From DASSFZ01 sp036514635 (GTDB lineage Bacteria > Chloroflexota > Anaerolineae > Fen-1058): a DNA stretch of 27,914 bases. Shown piece after piece: positions 7,438 to 15,597 of the stretch. A program made the position numbers and the translations under genes. The stretch spans positions 1 through 27,914 of the forward strand of contig DATBWU010000212.1 of the NCBI GenBank assembly GCA_036514635.1, in the 5' to 3' direction. The stretch's first letter is position 1. The number at the start of each line of letters is the position of its first letter. Under the pieces are notes generated by a model that saw nothing but the letters and a program-made list of their open reading frames with translations, did no database searches and was not told the origin of the DNA.

Positions 7438-8229
7438 ATGACGATCGACTCGAAGTCTTTGAACGATGCATTAGCCGAGCACGTTCGGCCCGAGACTTTT
7501 CCCGTCGCCGTGTGGCTCGTCCCACCGGGCGAGGCACTGCCGCCGAAGACCAAACGCCCCGCCCGCGATCTCGACGTGCAGGTCACCATCTGCCAGGGCG
7601 TCGCTTTCTCGCGCCGCTACGGTTGGACGATGGCCGTCGGCGCAGACGATCTCTCGTGCCCGCTCGCGGCTGCCGTGTTCGGCTTCAAGCCGATGCTCGA
7701 CTACATGGCGACGGGCCATGCCTGCTATCAGATGTACACGCAGACGCTGGAGGCAGGTACGGCGACCGAAGCCGCCGTGGAGAAACTGCCCTATCAGAGT
7801 TTTGAGTACGTGCTGAGCGCGCCGCTGCACCGCACGACGTTCGAGCCGGACGTCGTCGTCGTGTATGGCAACGCCGCGCAGGTGATGCGGCTGACCGTCG
7901 CCGCGCTGTGGGGCGAGGGCGGGCGGCTCACGTCGAGTTTCTCGGGCCGCATCGACTGCTCGGACGAGATCATCGTCCCGCTGCGCTCGAGGAAGCCGGA
8001 AGTCATTTTGCCGTGCTACGGCGATCGCGTCTTCGCGCAGACGCAAGATCACGAAATGGCATTCAGCTTCCCGTGGTCGTGGGCCGAGCGATTGGTCGAT
8101 GGCTTGAACGGCACGCATCAAGGCGGCGTGCGGTATCCGATCCCGACGTTCTTGAAATACACCGGCCAGTTCCCGGCGCACTATGAGAAGATGAACGCGC
8201 TGTGGGCGAGTGGAGAGGAGTCAACATGA
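7438..8229 (+). CDS. DUF169 family protein of unknown function
   Basis: A 263-residue soluble protein without signal or membrane segments. It matches the DUF169 pattern in layout: a short N-terminal domain with PVAVW, then three cysteines spaced 22 residues apart (C52, C74, C96) in contexts ICQGVAF, LSCPLAAAVFG and HACYQMY. A second half has GRIDCSDE, EVILPCYGDR and MAFSFPW. The regularly placed cysteines suggest a metal or Fe-S site, but this is inference. AGAGAGG 7 nt before the ATG marks the start and touches the edge of the MITE-like element. The stop overlaps the start of the next lipoprotein gene by 4 bp (ATGA), so the two are translationally coupled. No biochemical role is known to me. 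Confidence 0.7.
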   Translation: MTIDSKSLNDALAEHVRPETFPVAVWLVPPGEALPPKTKRPARDLDVQVTICQGVAFSRRYGWTMAVGADDLSCPLAAAVFGFKPMLDYMATGHACYQMYTQTLEAGTATEAAVEKLPYQSFEYVLSAPLHRTTFEPDVVVVYGNAAQVMRLTVAALWGEGGRLTSSFSGRIDCSDEIIVPLRSRKPEVILPCYGDRVFAQTQDHEMAFSFPWSWAERLVDGLNGTHQGGVRYPIPTFLKYTGQFPAHYEKMNALWASGEEST

Positions 8230-9227
8230 AGCACATGTTCCGTGCCGTGTGTGTGCTGAGTACAATAGGCGCGCTTCTTCTGGCGGCCTGTGGCGGGGCG
8301 ACCGCGACATCGGCCCCGATTCCGAGCGCGACGATCGGTCTCGCGCAAGCCACTCCGACCGACACGCCTCAGCCGACATCGACCGCTGTGCCGAGTTCAC
8401 CGACGCCGGGCGTGACGCCGACCGCGACACCGATGGTTGACTACACAACGCTCACCGAAGAAGAGCTGGCGGCGATCATCGATCAGGCCGTCGCCGAAGC
8501 GATGGCCGCATCCGAAGCGGCATCGACGGCGACGACGCAGGCCACGTCCGACGACGCGGTGACCCAAGCAGAACTCGCTGCGCTGGAGGCGCTGGTCGCG
8601 GAGGCGGAGGCGACCCTCGACGCGGCCTTTGCGGTCCTCGATGCCTACTATGATCTGTACGGTGATCTCGCTGAAGAGACTCTCGCCGTGCTGACGGCGA
8701 TCGAAAACGATCTGAATGCGCTGGTCGCAAGCACCGAGGCCCTTGTTCAATTGCTCGACGAGATCGACCAGACGCTTCAGCAAGGACTGGCACTGGCCCA
8801 GGAGACAATCGACCAGTTGGAGTCGGCGGCCCAACAGGCCGGCGCGACGCTGGACGATTTGCAGACGCAGGCGCAGACGTGGTTGACGACGCTGCAAGGC
8901 GAGCTTGCCGATCGCGCCGACAAGGCGCTGGAAACACAGCCGACCGACGTGGCGCGCGATCGGATCGGGGCGATTCGGAGCGGGTTCGCGTATCTGGACA
9001 GCGTCAAGACCGCGCTGGCCGACGGTCGTGTCGTGAAGGATGAGTTGTCCGCCATCGCGCAGGCGGGCGCGAATGCGTCGGCCAGCTTGAAGGCTCGTGG
9101 CGGAGCCGAACTACAGAGCCTGGCCGACTCGATCGACGCACTCACCGCGCAACTGGCGCGCGGCGAATTGCCACAGGCGAAAGTGAGCCTCGACAGCCTG
9201 GAGCAATTGATGCCGCCTCGGCCTTGA
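8226..9227 (+). CDS. Alanine-rich coiled-coil lipoprotein
   Basis: A 333-residue predicted lipoprotein. The signal ends in LLLAAC with the lipidated Cys at position 22. A Thr/Pro/Ser/Ala linker to about residue 70 follows, and then a long helical region rich in Ala, Glu, Leu and Gln without prolines or cysteines (residues 70-330). That region carries the heptad-like spacing expected of a coiled coil. GGAGAGGAG before the ATG at 8226 fixes the start; the in-frame ATG at 8202 has no such signal and would spoil the signal peptide. The gene overlaps the DUF169 stop by 4 bp. It may be a cell-surface spacer or scaffold; no catalytic motif is seen. The function is unknown. Confidence 0.75.
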   Translation: MKHMFRAVCVLSTIGALLLAACGGATATSAPIPSATIGLAQATPTDTPQPTSTAVPSSPTPGVTPTATPMVDYTTLTEEELAAIIDQAVAEAMAASEAASTATTQATSDDAVTQAELAALEALVAEAEATLDAAFAVLDAYYDLYGDLAEETLAVLTAIENDLNALVASTEALVQLLDEIDQTLQQGLALAQETIDQLESAAQQAGATLDDLQTQAQTWLTTLQGELADRADKALETQPTDVARDRIGAIRSGFAYLDSVKTALADGRVVKDELSAIAQAGANASASLKARGGAELQSLADSIDALTAQLARGELPQAKVSLDSLEQLMPPRP

Positions 9228-9246
9228 CTTCACCTCATCCCTCAAT

Positions 9247-9283
9247 CCCTCTTCGCCCATCCGGCACGGAGAGGCGAAGAGGG
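9247..9283. repeat. Hairpin CCCTCTTCGCC/GGCGAAGAGGG
   Basis: An 11-bp perfect stem (9247-9257 with 9273-9283) with a 15-nt loop in the 85-bp gap between two lipoprotein genes. There is no T-run behind it, so it is a weak terminator candidate at best. The CCCTC/GAGGG type of stem also recurs before livH. Confidence 0.5.
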
Positions 9284-9312
9284 TACGGGGCCGAGGAACA
9301 GAGAGGTTTTCC

Positions 9313-10155
9313 ATGAGCAGATGTCGAGTAGCAATCTTTATGCTTGCGCTGATCGCAATGCCGGCGTTGACGGCTTGCGCGGGCGACATTGGCCCGACGC
9401 AGAGTTTCCCGATCAACGTGCCGAAGCCGGCCGATCCGTCTGAAGTGTGGGACGTCGAACTGTATCCCGGCGCAGCGTCGGTGACGGTCGGATCGAGCGG
9501 CGAAGGCATCGTGCAAGGGACGATCGATTACAACGTCGAGAGCCTGAAACCGACGGTCACCATTGGCGAGCGGCGCGTGTCGATCAGCCAGGATCTCAAA
9601 GGCGTGTTGCCGATCAACTCGCGCAACGAGTGGCGCTTGCAGTTAGGCCGTGGCGTCCGAATGAACCTGACGGTCAACACCGGCGCGTCGAGCGGTGAAT
9701 GGGACTTGAGTGGACTATCGCTGAAGCGGTTGGGCTGGGTGCAAGGCGCGGCGGATGCGTCGCTCAAGTTCAGCCTGCCGAACCCTGAGCGGCTGGATAG
9801 TTTCACGGTCAACGGAGGCGCGGCCTCATTGACGCTGCGCGGCCTGGCGAATGCTAACATCAGTAGCGGCAACATCACGGCGGGCGCGGGCGCGCTGACA
9901 CTGGTCTTCGACGGGCAACTCGCCGGCGATACCGAAATCACGCTCGACGGCGGTGTGGCGTCGATCGCGATCTATACCGGCGGCAACCCGGTGCAACTCG
10001 TGTCGGAAGGGCCGTTGAAGTCGATCGAGGCGAGCGGCTGGACGCAGTCAGACAACACTTACACGTCGCCGGAGTGGGCTACCGCGAGTGGGCCGCGTAT
10101 CACGATCACAGCGCGACTCGGCGTGGCGGCGCTGAAGTTGATCACGGGAGATTGA
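9313..10155 (+). CDS. Beta-rich lipoprotein with toast-rack/LiaF-type repeats
   Basis: A 280-residue secreted lipoprotein. Its signal has the lipobox LTAC at residues 18-21. The rest is almost free of charged helices and consists of short strands with recurring glycine-containing turns: AASVTVG, GASSGEWDLSG, GGAASLTLRG, GAGALTLVF, GGVASIAIY, GVAALKL. This is the pattern of the N-terminal toast-rack domain and of the C-terminal LiaF-like domain of cell-envelope stress proteins, both of which form flat beta-solenoids. AGAGAGG lies before the ATG. The stop is directly followed by the PhzF start, so the two may share a transcript. The precise role is unknown; a part in envelope sensing is inferred only. 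Confidence 0.65.
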   Translation: MSRCRVAIFMLALIAMPALTACAGDIGPTQSFPINVPKPADPSEVWDVELYPGAASVTVGSSGEGIVQGTIDYNVESLKPTVTIGERRVSISQDLKGVLPINSRNEWRLQLGRGVRMNLTVNTGASSGEWDLSGLSLKRLGWVQGAADASLKFSLPNPERLDSFTVNGGAASLTLRGLANANISSGNITAGAGALTLVFDGQLAGDTEITLDGGVASIAIYTGGNPVQLVSEGPLKSIEASGWTQSDNTYTSPEWATASGPRITITARLGVAALKLITGD

Positions 10156-11073
10156 ATGACACGACGCTATCACTTCGTTCAAGCAGATGTGTTCACCGAT
10201 CGACCTTTCGGCGGCAATCAGCTTGCGGTGTTCACCGATGCGCGCGGGTTGAGCGATGCGGAGATGCAGTCGCTCACGCGCGAGATGAACTATTCCGAAT
10301 CGACGTTCGTGTTGCCACCGGATACGCCGAATGCCGTCAAGCGCGTGCGCATCTTCACGCCGGCTACGGAATTACCGATGGCCGGGCATCCCACGGTCGG
10401 CACGGCGTTTGTGCTGGCGCAGCGCGGCGAGATTCCGCTGCACGGTGCGATGACCGAGGCGGTGCTGCAATTGGGAATCGGGCCGGTCACGGTGACGATC
10501 GAAGCGGAGGATGGCGCGCCGAGTTTCGTGTGGATGACGCACCGTGAAGCCCGGTTCGGCGCGGTGCGTGATGATCGAGGACGTGTGGCGCAGGCGCTGG
10601 ACATTGACGGCGACGATATTCGCGATGATGTGCCGATGCAAGTGGTCTCCACCGGCCTGCCCTTCCTGTTCGTGCCATTGCGCTCGCTGGCGGCGGCTGG
10701 ACGCTGCCGTTCCAATGTGTCCGCCCTGGGCGCGCTGTTCGCCGGGACTCAGCCTGAAGGCGTGTACGTGTTCACCACCGAGACGGTCTCGCCTCGGGCG
10801 AGCGTACATGGCCGGATGTTCGCGCCACACGTGTTGGACATTCCCGAAGACCCGGCGACAGGCTCAGCGGCGGCTCCGCTCGGTGCGTATCTGTCGCGTT
10901 ACGGCCTGCTGCCCGATGCGCCCGAGGCGCGCTTCGTCTGTGAGCAGGGCATCGAGATGTACCGCCCCAGCCAGATTCACATCGAGGTGCATCGCGAGGC
11001 AGATCGAATCAGCGGCTTGCGGATCGGTGGGCAGGTGGTCGTCGTCGGGGAGGGCGATGTATTCTGGGATTAA
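10156..11073 (+). CDS. PhzF family isomerase/epimerase
   Basis: A 305-residue cytosolic protein with the two-fold diaminopimelate-epimerase-like fold of the PhzF family. The markers are FTDRPFGGNQLAVF at residues 13-26, the active-site glutamate in NYSEST (E48), RIFTPATELPMAGHPTVGTA in the first half, and IPEDPATGSAA before the last third. These match family positions for proton transfer and substrate carboxylate binding. Most family members outside phenazine clusters have no known substrate, and no phenazine genes are present. The ATG follows the previous stop without a gap, with GGGAG about 7 nt upstream. Confidence 0.92.
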   Translation: MTRRYHFVQADVFTDRPFGGNQLAVFTDARGLSDAEMQSLTREMNYSESTFVLPPDTPNAVKRVRIFTPATELPMAGHPTVGTAFVLAQRGEIPLHGAMTEAVLQLGIGPVTVTIEAEDGAPSFVWMTHREARFGAVRDDRGRVAQALDIDGDDIRDDVPMQVVSTGLPFLFVPLRSLAAAGRCRSNVSALGALFAGTQPEGVYVFTTETVSPRASVHGRMFAPHVLDIPEDPATGSAAAPLGAYLSRYGLLPDAPEARFVCEQGIEMYRPSQIHIEVHREADRISGLRIGGQVVVVGEGDVFWD

Positions 11074-11091
11074 GTCAAAAGAGGACAAGTC

Positions 11092-11868
11092 ATGCCATCG
11101 CGGCGTTCTGAATTCCTTTCGGGCGTCACTGCAGAATTGCCGATCTTGCTCGGCGTGATCCCGTTCGGACTGATCTACGGCGTGCTGGCGCTGGAGGCGG
11201 GCATGACGCCCGGTCTGGCGCTCGCCATGTCGTCGATCGTATTTGCCGGATCGGCGCAGGTTATCGGCGCGCAGTTGATCAAGTCTGGCGCGCTGGCAAT
11301 CGTAATCGTGGCGACGACGCTCGTCGTCAACCTGCGGCATATCTTGTATAGCACGTCGATCGCACCGCGCCTCAAGCATCTCCCCGCTAAATGGAAATGG
11401 CTACTGGCGTACCTGCTCACCGACGAAGCCTACGCGGTGACCGTTATGCATTACAACCAGACCGATGATCGGGCGGAGTATCAACCGCATCGGCACTGGT
11501 ATTATCTCGGCGCAGGCATCACGCTGTGGATCACCTGGCAGGTGAGCACAGCCGTCGGCATTCGCATCCGCGCTGCGGTTCCGGACAGTTGGTCGCTTGA
11601 TTTTGCGCTGGCGCTGACGTTTATCGCGCTGGTCGCGCCTGCGTTGCGAGACCGGCCGAGCATCGCGGCAGCGGTATCGGCGGGCGTCGTCGCCGTGATC
11701 GGTGCGGGTCTGCCGTACAAGCTCGGATTGATGGCAGCCGCGCTGACGGGGATAGGTGTCGGGCTGTGGCTGGAGACCCGGCAGGCGGGGGCGTTGCACT
11801 TGCCGCGCGATCGCCGCCGCGATGATGTGCTGGTCGAGCAGGCCGCCGGCGAGGCATCGCATGACTGA
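11092..11868 (+). CDS. azlC: AzlC family branched-chain amino acid exporter subunit
   Basis: A 258-residue membrane protein, the large subunit of the two-part AzlCD/YgaZH-type exporter that moves branched-chain amino acids out of the cell. The family motif is GVIPFGLIYGVLALEAG near the N-terminus, followed by SSIVFAGSAQVIGAQLI and NLRHILYSTSIAPRL. About seven hydrophobic helices are seen, and the short polar tail is Arg-rich. GAGGACAAGTC precedes the ATG. The stop overlaps the azlD start by 8 bp, the usual arrangement for this pair. Confidence 0.92.
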   Translation: MPSRRSEFLSGVTAELPILLGVIPFGLIYGVLALEAGMTPGLALAMSSIVFAGSAQVIGAQLIKSGALAIVIVATTLVVNLRHILYSTSIAPRLKHLPAKWKWLLAYLLTDEAYAVTVMHYNQTDDRAEYQPHRHWYYLGAGITLWITWQVSTAVGIRIRAAVPDSWSLDFALALTFIALVAPALRDRPSIAAAVSAGVVAVIGAGLPYKLGLMAAALTGIGVGLWLETRQAGALHLPRDRRRDDVLVEQAAGEASHD

Positions 11869-12187
11869 GACGCAGTTATGGCTGACCGTCGTGAGCATGG
11901 GCGTGATCACTTATGCCTTGCGCTTGCTGCCGATTGCGCTGCTCGAACGGGTAGGCTTGCCGCGTGTCGTGCAGCGCGCGCTGCGTTACGTGCCGCCGGC
12001 TGTCTTATCGGCGATCATCTTCCCAGAACTGCTCATTCGCAATGGCGCGTTGGCGCTGTCGTTGAACAACACGCGCTTATTGGCCGGTCTCCTGGCGGCG
12101 ATCGTCGCCTGGCGCACGAAGAACGTTCTTTTGACCATTGCTGCAGGCATGGCGGCGCTGTGGCTGTTGCAGGCGTTGATCGGATAG
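11861..12187 (+). CDS. azlD: AzlD family branched-chain amino acid exporter subunit
   Basis: A small membrane protein (108 residues, three to four helices), partner of AzlC. MGVITYALRLLPIAL near the N-terminus and YVPPAVLSAIIFPEL in the middle are typical AzlD features. The ATG at 11861 lies within the last codons of azlC. An open frame extends 35 codons upstream inside azlC but has no family-like residues. No terminator is clear after the stop codon; a degraded palindrome follows. Confidence 0.9.
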   Translation: MTETQLWLTVVSMGVITYALRLLPIALLERVGLPRVVQRALRYVPPAVLSAIIFPELLIRNGALALSLNNTRLLAGLLAAIVAWRTKNVLLTIAAGMAALWLLQALIG

Positions 12188-12214
12188 CGACCTCTTGCCA
12201 CAGTCAAAAGAATT

Positions 12215-12271
12215 GATCCACGAATCGGCACGAATAGCGACCCTGTTCGTGTTCTTTGTGCCTTTGCGGTT
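12215..12271. repeat. Degraded palindrome with CACGAAT-type units
   Basis: The left arm is GATCCACGAATC, GGCACGAATAG. The right arm, reverse complemented, reads AAACCGCAAAGGCACAAAG, AACACGAAC. Pairing is only partial, so the element is more worn than those at 2100 and 22549. It lies between azlD and tag and ends about 19 bp before the tag start. Confidence 0.55.
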
Positions 12272-12289
12272 TACCTATCCGGAGGCGTC

Positions 12290-12871
12290 ATGCCGAAAGC
12301 ACTGGTTAGGTGCGCGTGGGCCGGAAACGACCCGCGCATGATGGCGTATCACGACGAGGAATGGGGTGTGCCGCTGCACGACGATCAAAAGCTGTTTGAA
12401 TTTTTGATCCTGGAGGGTATGCAGGCCGGCCTGAGCTGGTCGACGATACTGAATAAGCGCGAGAATTTCCGCATGGCTTTCCACACCTTCGATCCCAAGC
12501 GGGTGGCAAAGTATGCCGAGAGGGACATCCGGCGCTTGCTGGCCGATGCCGGCATCGTCCGCAACCGGCTGAAGATCGAAGCAGCGATCGGCAATGCGCG
12601 CCGATTCCTCGAAGTGCAAGACGAGTTCGGGACGTTCGATCGGTACATCTGGCGATTCGTCGATGGTAGGCCGATTCGCAATCGCTTCCGGGCGCTCGCC
12701 GAGATTCCACCCAAGACGCCGCTATCCGACGCAATCAGCAGAGACCTCAAACAGCGGGGCTTCCGCTTCGTCGGCTCGACGATTGTGTACGCGCACATGC
12801 AGGCGACGGGCATGGTGAACGATCATTTGGTCAATTGCCCCCGGTATGCCGCCGTATCGCGGCTCGCCTGA
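12290..12871 (+). CDS. tag: DNA-3-methyladenine glycosylase I
   Basis: Base-excision repair enzyme that removes 3-methyladenine from alkylated DNA. It has 193 residues, a normal length. The four zinc ligands of the Tag family are in place with the right spacing: C8 and H21 (CAWAGNDPRMMAYH), and the His and Cys of NDHLVNCPRY near the C-terminus. EEWGVPLHDD, LEGMQAGLSWSTIL and the adenine-pocket region GFRFVGSTIVYAHMQA are typical. CGGAGG lies 7 nt before the ATG. It is a single gene flanked by a palindrome on the left and the FadR promoter region on the right. Confidence 0.96.
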   Translation: MPKALVRCAWAGNDPRMMAYHDEEWGVPLHDDQKLFEFLILEGMQAGLSWSTILNKRENFRMAFHTFDPKRVAKYAERDIRRLLADAGIVRNRLKIEAAIGNARRFLEVQDEFGTFDRYIWRFVDGRPIRNRFRALAEIPPKTPLSDAISRDLKQRGFRFVGSTIVYAHMQATGMVNDHLVNCPRYAAVSRLA

Positions 12872-12918
12872 AACGCGCAGTACAAAGCCCTTGCCCCTGG
12901 ATTTCCAAGATTAGCATC

Positions 12919-12948
12919 TTGACAAATTTGACGGGTATATGGTATAAA
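12919..12948 (+). promoter_or_regulatory. Promoter of the FadR-type regulator gene
   Basis: TTGACA (12919-12924), 18 nt, TATAAA (12943-12948). This is the best sigma-70-type match in the window. Transcription would start near 12955, leaving only about 17 nt of leader without a Shine-Dalgarno sequence before the ATG at 12972. Confidence 0.65.
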
Positions 12949-12965
12949 CATCATACCACTATACC
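12934..12965. promoter_or_regulatory. Likely FadR/GntR operator overlapping the -10 box
   Basis: Nested inverted repeats: TGGTAT (12940-12945) with ATACCA (12953-12958), inside GGTATA (12934-12939) with TATACC (12960-12965). Half-sites of the TGGT...ACCA kind are what FadR-subfamily GntR proteins bind. The position over the -10 and start site predicts that the regulator represses its own operon. The palindrome is seen; the binding is inferred. Confidence 0.6.
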
Positions 12966-12971
12966 TATATT

Positions 12972-13691
12972 ATGCCTCAAACCTCAAAATATACGCCAAT
13001 TCAAGCAGAACGACTCTACGAGCGCATCGTCGAGCAAGTCGAGCAGAAAATTCTGTCTGGCGACTTGAAAGTCGGCGATCGGTTGCCGCCCGAGCGTGAA
13101 CTGGCCGATCAATTCGGCGTAAGCCGGACAGCTGTGCGCGAGGCGGTCAAGGCGCTGCGACAGAAGGGTCTGGTCGAGGTCCAGCCCGGCCGTGGAACCT
13201 TCATTACCAACAGCATGTCGCGGGCGGTGCGTCACTCGCTTGATTTGCTTACAAGGATCGGGGGGGCGGACGGCTCCGCGAACCTGGTGGAAGTGCGCGA
13301 GATCATCGAACCGGAGATTGCCGTTCTGGCCGCTGCTCGCGCGACTGAAGAGCACATCGCCGCGATGCGCGAAGCAGTCGAGACGATGGAGGTCGCTCTG
13401 CAAGACCCCGACCGGTTTATCGAAGCCGACCTTGATTTTCACCTGGCCCTGGCCGAGGCGACACAGAATGCGCTCATTCCCGCCCTGATCGATTCGATTG
13501 TCGATCTGCTGCGCGAGCAGCGGGCGCGCATCTTTCGCGTCAACGGCGGCCCGCAGCGCGGCCAGTTCCATCATAAGTGCATCCTCGACGCGATCGTTCG
13601 ACACGATCCGGAGGCGGCCCAAGAGGCGATGCGCGCGCACCTTCGGCAGGTTCGTGAAGACAGCGGGGCCTCCGCCGCACAAGCGGATTGA
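12972..13691 (+). CDS. FadR-subfamily GntR transcriptional regulator
   Basis: A 239-residue DNA-binding regulator. The N-terminal winged helix covers residues 12-78, with LPPERELADQFGVSRTAVREAV as its recognition region and the wing GRGTFI. The C-terminal all-helical FCD ligand domain (about 105-230) keeps the metal-site residues: D153 or D155 and H157 in EADLDFH, H201 in FHHKCIL, and H223 in MRAHL. FCD regulators usually sense a carboxylic acid, which fits the dehydrogenase and decarboxylase genes that follow 23 bp downstream. The gene has its own promoter and an overlapping inverted-repeat operator. The start codon lacks a ribosome binding site. It probably controls the genes to 16585 at least. 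Confidence 0.92.
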   Translation: MPQTSKYTPIQAERLYERIVEQVEQKILSGDLKVGDRLPPERELADQFGVSRTAVREAVKALRQKGLVEVQPGRGTFITNSMSRAVRHSLDLLTRIGGADGSANLVEVREIIEPEIAVLAAARATEEHIAAMREAVETMEVALQDPDRFIEADLDFHLALAEATQNALIPALIDSIVDLLREQRARIFRVNGGPQRGQFHHKCILDAIVRHDPEAAQEAMRAHLRQVREDSGASAAQAD

Positions 13692-13714
13692 GACCTTGCG
13701 TTTTGGAGGATCGA

Positions 13715-14596
13715 ATGGCGAATCTGGGCTTTGTAGGTTTAGGTGTGATGGGCAGCCGCATGGTCAAGCGCTTGCTGAATGCCGGTCATACGGTCACCGG
13801 TTACAATCGCACTAAGTCGAAAGCGCAGTGGCTCCTCGATATGGGAATGCGCTGGGCCGATACGCCACGGGCGGTGGCTGAAACAGCGGACGTCACCCTC
13901 AGTATGGTGACCAACACGGCTGCCTTGCAAGCCGTGACCGAAGGCCCAGATGGTATCCTGGCCGGACTGAAAGCGGGCAAGGTCTATGTGGACATGAGCA
14001 CAGTCAGCCCGGCTGCGAGCCGGGAACTGGCGGCCCGCGTCGCGGCGATCGGCGCGCACATGCTTGATGCGCCGGTGTCAGGCAGCGTGATCACGCTCGA
14101 AGAGGGCAAGCTCTCCATCATGGTCGGTGGCGTTCCAGACGCATTTGAAAAAGTCAAGCCGATTCTGCAAGACATCGGGCCGAAGGTCACCCACGTCGGC
14201 GGCAATGGACTGGCCGTGTCGATGAAGATCGCGACCAACCTGAGCCTGGCCGTGCAGATGCTGGCTTTTTGCGAAGGCGTGCTGCTGGCCGAGAAAAGCG
14301 GCATCAAGCGCGAGACGGCCGTCGAGGTATTGCTCAACAGCGTGATCGCTTCGCCGATGGTGAAGTATCGCGGGCCGTTCGTGCTGAAGATGCCGGACGA
14401 AGCCTGGTTCGACGTGGACATGATGCAGAAGGATATGAGCCTGGCTTTGGAGATGGGACGGCAACTGGCTGTGCCGCTGCCGACGACGGCCGTGACCAAC
14501 GAATTCTTGACCACGGCGCGGGGCATGGGCTTAGCCGAAAAGGATTTCGCGATCTTATTTGAAGTTCTGGCGCGTATGTCGGGGATAGGCAAATGA
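13715..14596 (+). CDS. Beta-hydroxyacid dehydrogenase (3-hydroxyisobutyrate dehydrogenase/tartronate semialdehyde reductase type)
   Basis: A 293-residue NAD(P)-dependent dehydrogenase. GLGVMG (8-13) forms the cofactor loop. DAPVSGS (118-124) is the substrate-binding motif, with Ser instead of the common final Gly. The catalytic lysine is K171 in GGNGLAVSMKIATN. The family oxidises small 3-hydroxyacids to semialdehydes or does the reverse. GGAGG lies 7 nt upstream of the ATG at 13715; the frame opens at 13688, but those nine codons have no signal. The stop overlaps the E1-alpha start by 4 bp (ATGA), placing it in one operon with the E1 genes. The substrate is unknown; an adjacent aldehyde dehydrogenase could take a semialdehyde product. 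Confidence 0.9.
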   Translation: MANLGFVGLGVMGSRMVKRLLNAGHTVTGYNRTKSKAQWLLDMGMRWADTPRAVAETADVTLSMVTNTAALQAVTEGPDGILAGLKAGKVYVDMSTVSPAASRELAARVAAIGAHMLDAPVSGSVITLEEGKLSIMVGGVPDAFEKVKPILQDIGPKVTHVGGNGLAVSMKIATNLSLAVQMLAFCEGVLLAEKSGIKRETAVEVLLNSVIASPMVKYRGPFVLKMPDEAWFDVDMMQKDMSLALEMGRQLAVPLPTTAVTNEFLTTARGMGLAEKDFAILFEVLARMSGIGK

Positions 14597-15597
14597 ATCG
14601 ATTGCCGGACACTGCATCGCAGCGGGTACAGGCTGAGCCTGATGTCGAGCAATGGCTCCACCTGTACCAGCAGATGGTGAAGATCCGCGAGTTCGAGGAG
14701 AAGGTGAACGAGCTGTACACCCAAGCTCTCATGCCTGGACTGGCGCACCTGTACATCGGCCAGGAAGCGGTGGCCGTCGGCGTGTGCGAAGCGCTGCGGC
14801 GCGACGATTACATCACCAGCACGCATCGCGGACACGGCCACTGCCTGGCGAAGGGCGCTTCGGTGGAGCGCATGTTCGCCGAGCTGCTGGGCAAGGAGGC
14901 GGGTTACTGCCGGGGCAAGGGCGGCTCGATGCACATCGCCGATCAGGATACCGGCAATCTGGGCGCGAATGCGATCGTCGGCGGGAGCGCTGGCATTGCA
15001 ACCGGCGCGGCGTTCACCGCTAAGCGGCTCGGAACCGGGCAAGTCGCGGTGTGCTTCTTCGGCGAAGGCGCGCTGGGACAGGGCTTGCTGTACGAAGTGA
15101 TGAACCTGGCCCAACTCTGGAAACTGCCCGTGATCTACGTCTGCGAGAACAACCTGTACAACGAGTACACGCGCTATACCGAAACTACGGCCGGCGATCC
15201 GCTGGCGCGGGCAAAAGCGTTCGGTATCTATGCCGAGGAAGTGGACGGCCAGGACGTGCGCGCCGTCTACACGACAATGCAGCGCCTGGTCGAGCGTTCG
15301 CGCCTGGGCGAGGGGCCGGCCTTCCTGCTGTGTCACACTTACCGCTATCGGGGCCACCACGTCGGCGACATCAATCGCACCTACTACCGCTCGAAAGAAG
15401 AAGAGCAGGAGTGGATGGCGCTGCGCGATCCGCTGAAGAAACTCACCGAATTTCTGATCGGCCAGCAACTCACCGACCAGACCGTGCTCGATCGCATTCA
15501 CGCCGACGTGAAGGTGGAGATCGAGGCGGCGGCGCAATTCGCCATCGACGCCGCATATCCTGATGTGAGCCAGGTCGCTCAACACGTCTATGCCTGA
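14593..15597 (+). CDS. Thiamine-diphosphate-dependent 2-oxoacid dehydrogenase E1, alpha subunit
   Basis: A 334-residue subunit of a pyruvate/acetoin-dehydrogenase-type E1. It has THRGHGHCLAKG (77-88), the YCRGKGGSMHIAD block (105-117), the cofactor motif starting GEG (157-159) and ending ENN (185-187), and YRYRGHHVGDINRTYYR (250-266) in the region of the flexible active-site loop. Two features differ from textbook pyruvate E1: GEG replaces GDG at the metal-binding position, and GHHVGD replaces GHSMSD. This suggests a separate clade with its own substrate. It overlaps the genes on both sides (4 and 8 bp), so stoichiometric expression with E1-beta is expected. No lipoyl E2 or E3 gene is present in the window. 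Pyruvate, acetoin or another 2-oxoacid are all possible. Confidence 0.88.
   Translation: MNRLPDTASQRVQAEPDVEQWLHLYQQMVKIREFEEKVNELYTQALMPGLAHLYIGQEAVAVGVCEALRRDDYITSTHRGHGHCLAKGASVERMFAELLGKEAGYCRGKGGSMHIADQDTGNLGANAIVGGSAGIATGAAFTAKRLGTGQVAVCFFGEGALGQGLLYEVMNLAQLWKLPVIYVCENNLYNEYTRYTETTAGDPLARAKAFGIYAEEVDGQDVRAVYTTMQRLVERSRLGEGPAFLLCHTYRYRGHHVGDINRTYYRSKEEEQEWMALRDPLKKLTEFLIGQQLTDQTVLDRIHADVKVEIEAAAQFAIDAAYPDVSQVAQHVYA

Noticed and set aside
10156..11073. Phenazine biosynthesis cluster suggested by the PhzF homologue
   Set aside because: No other phz genes are nearby and PhzF-family proteins are common outside phenazine pathways.
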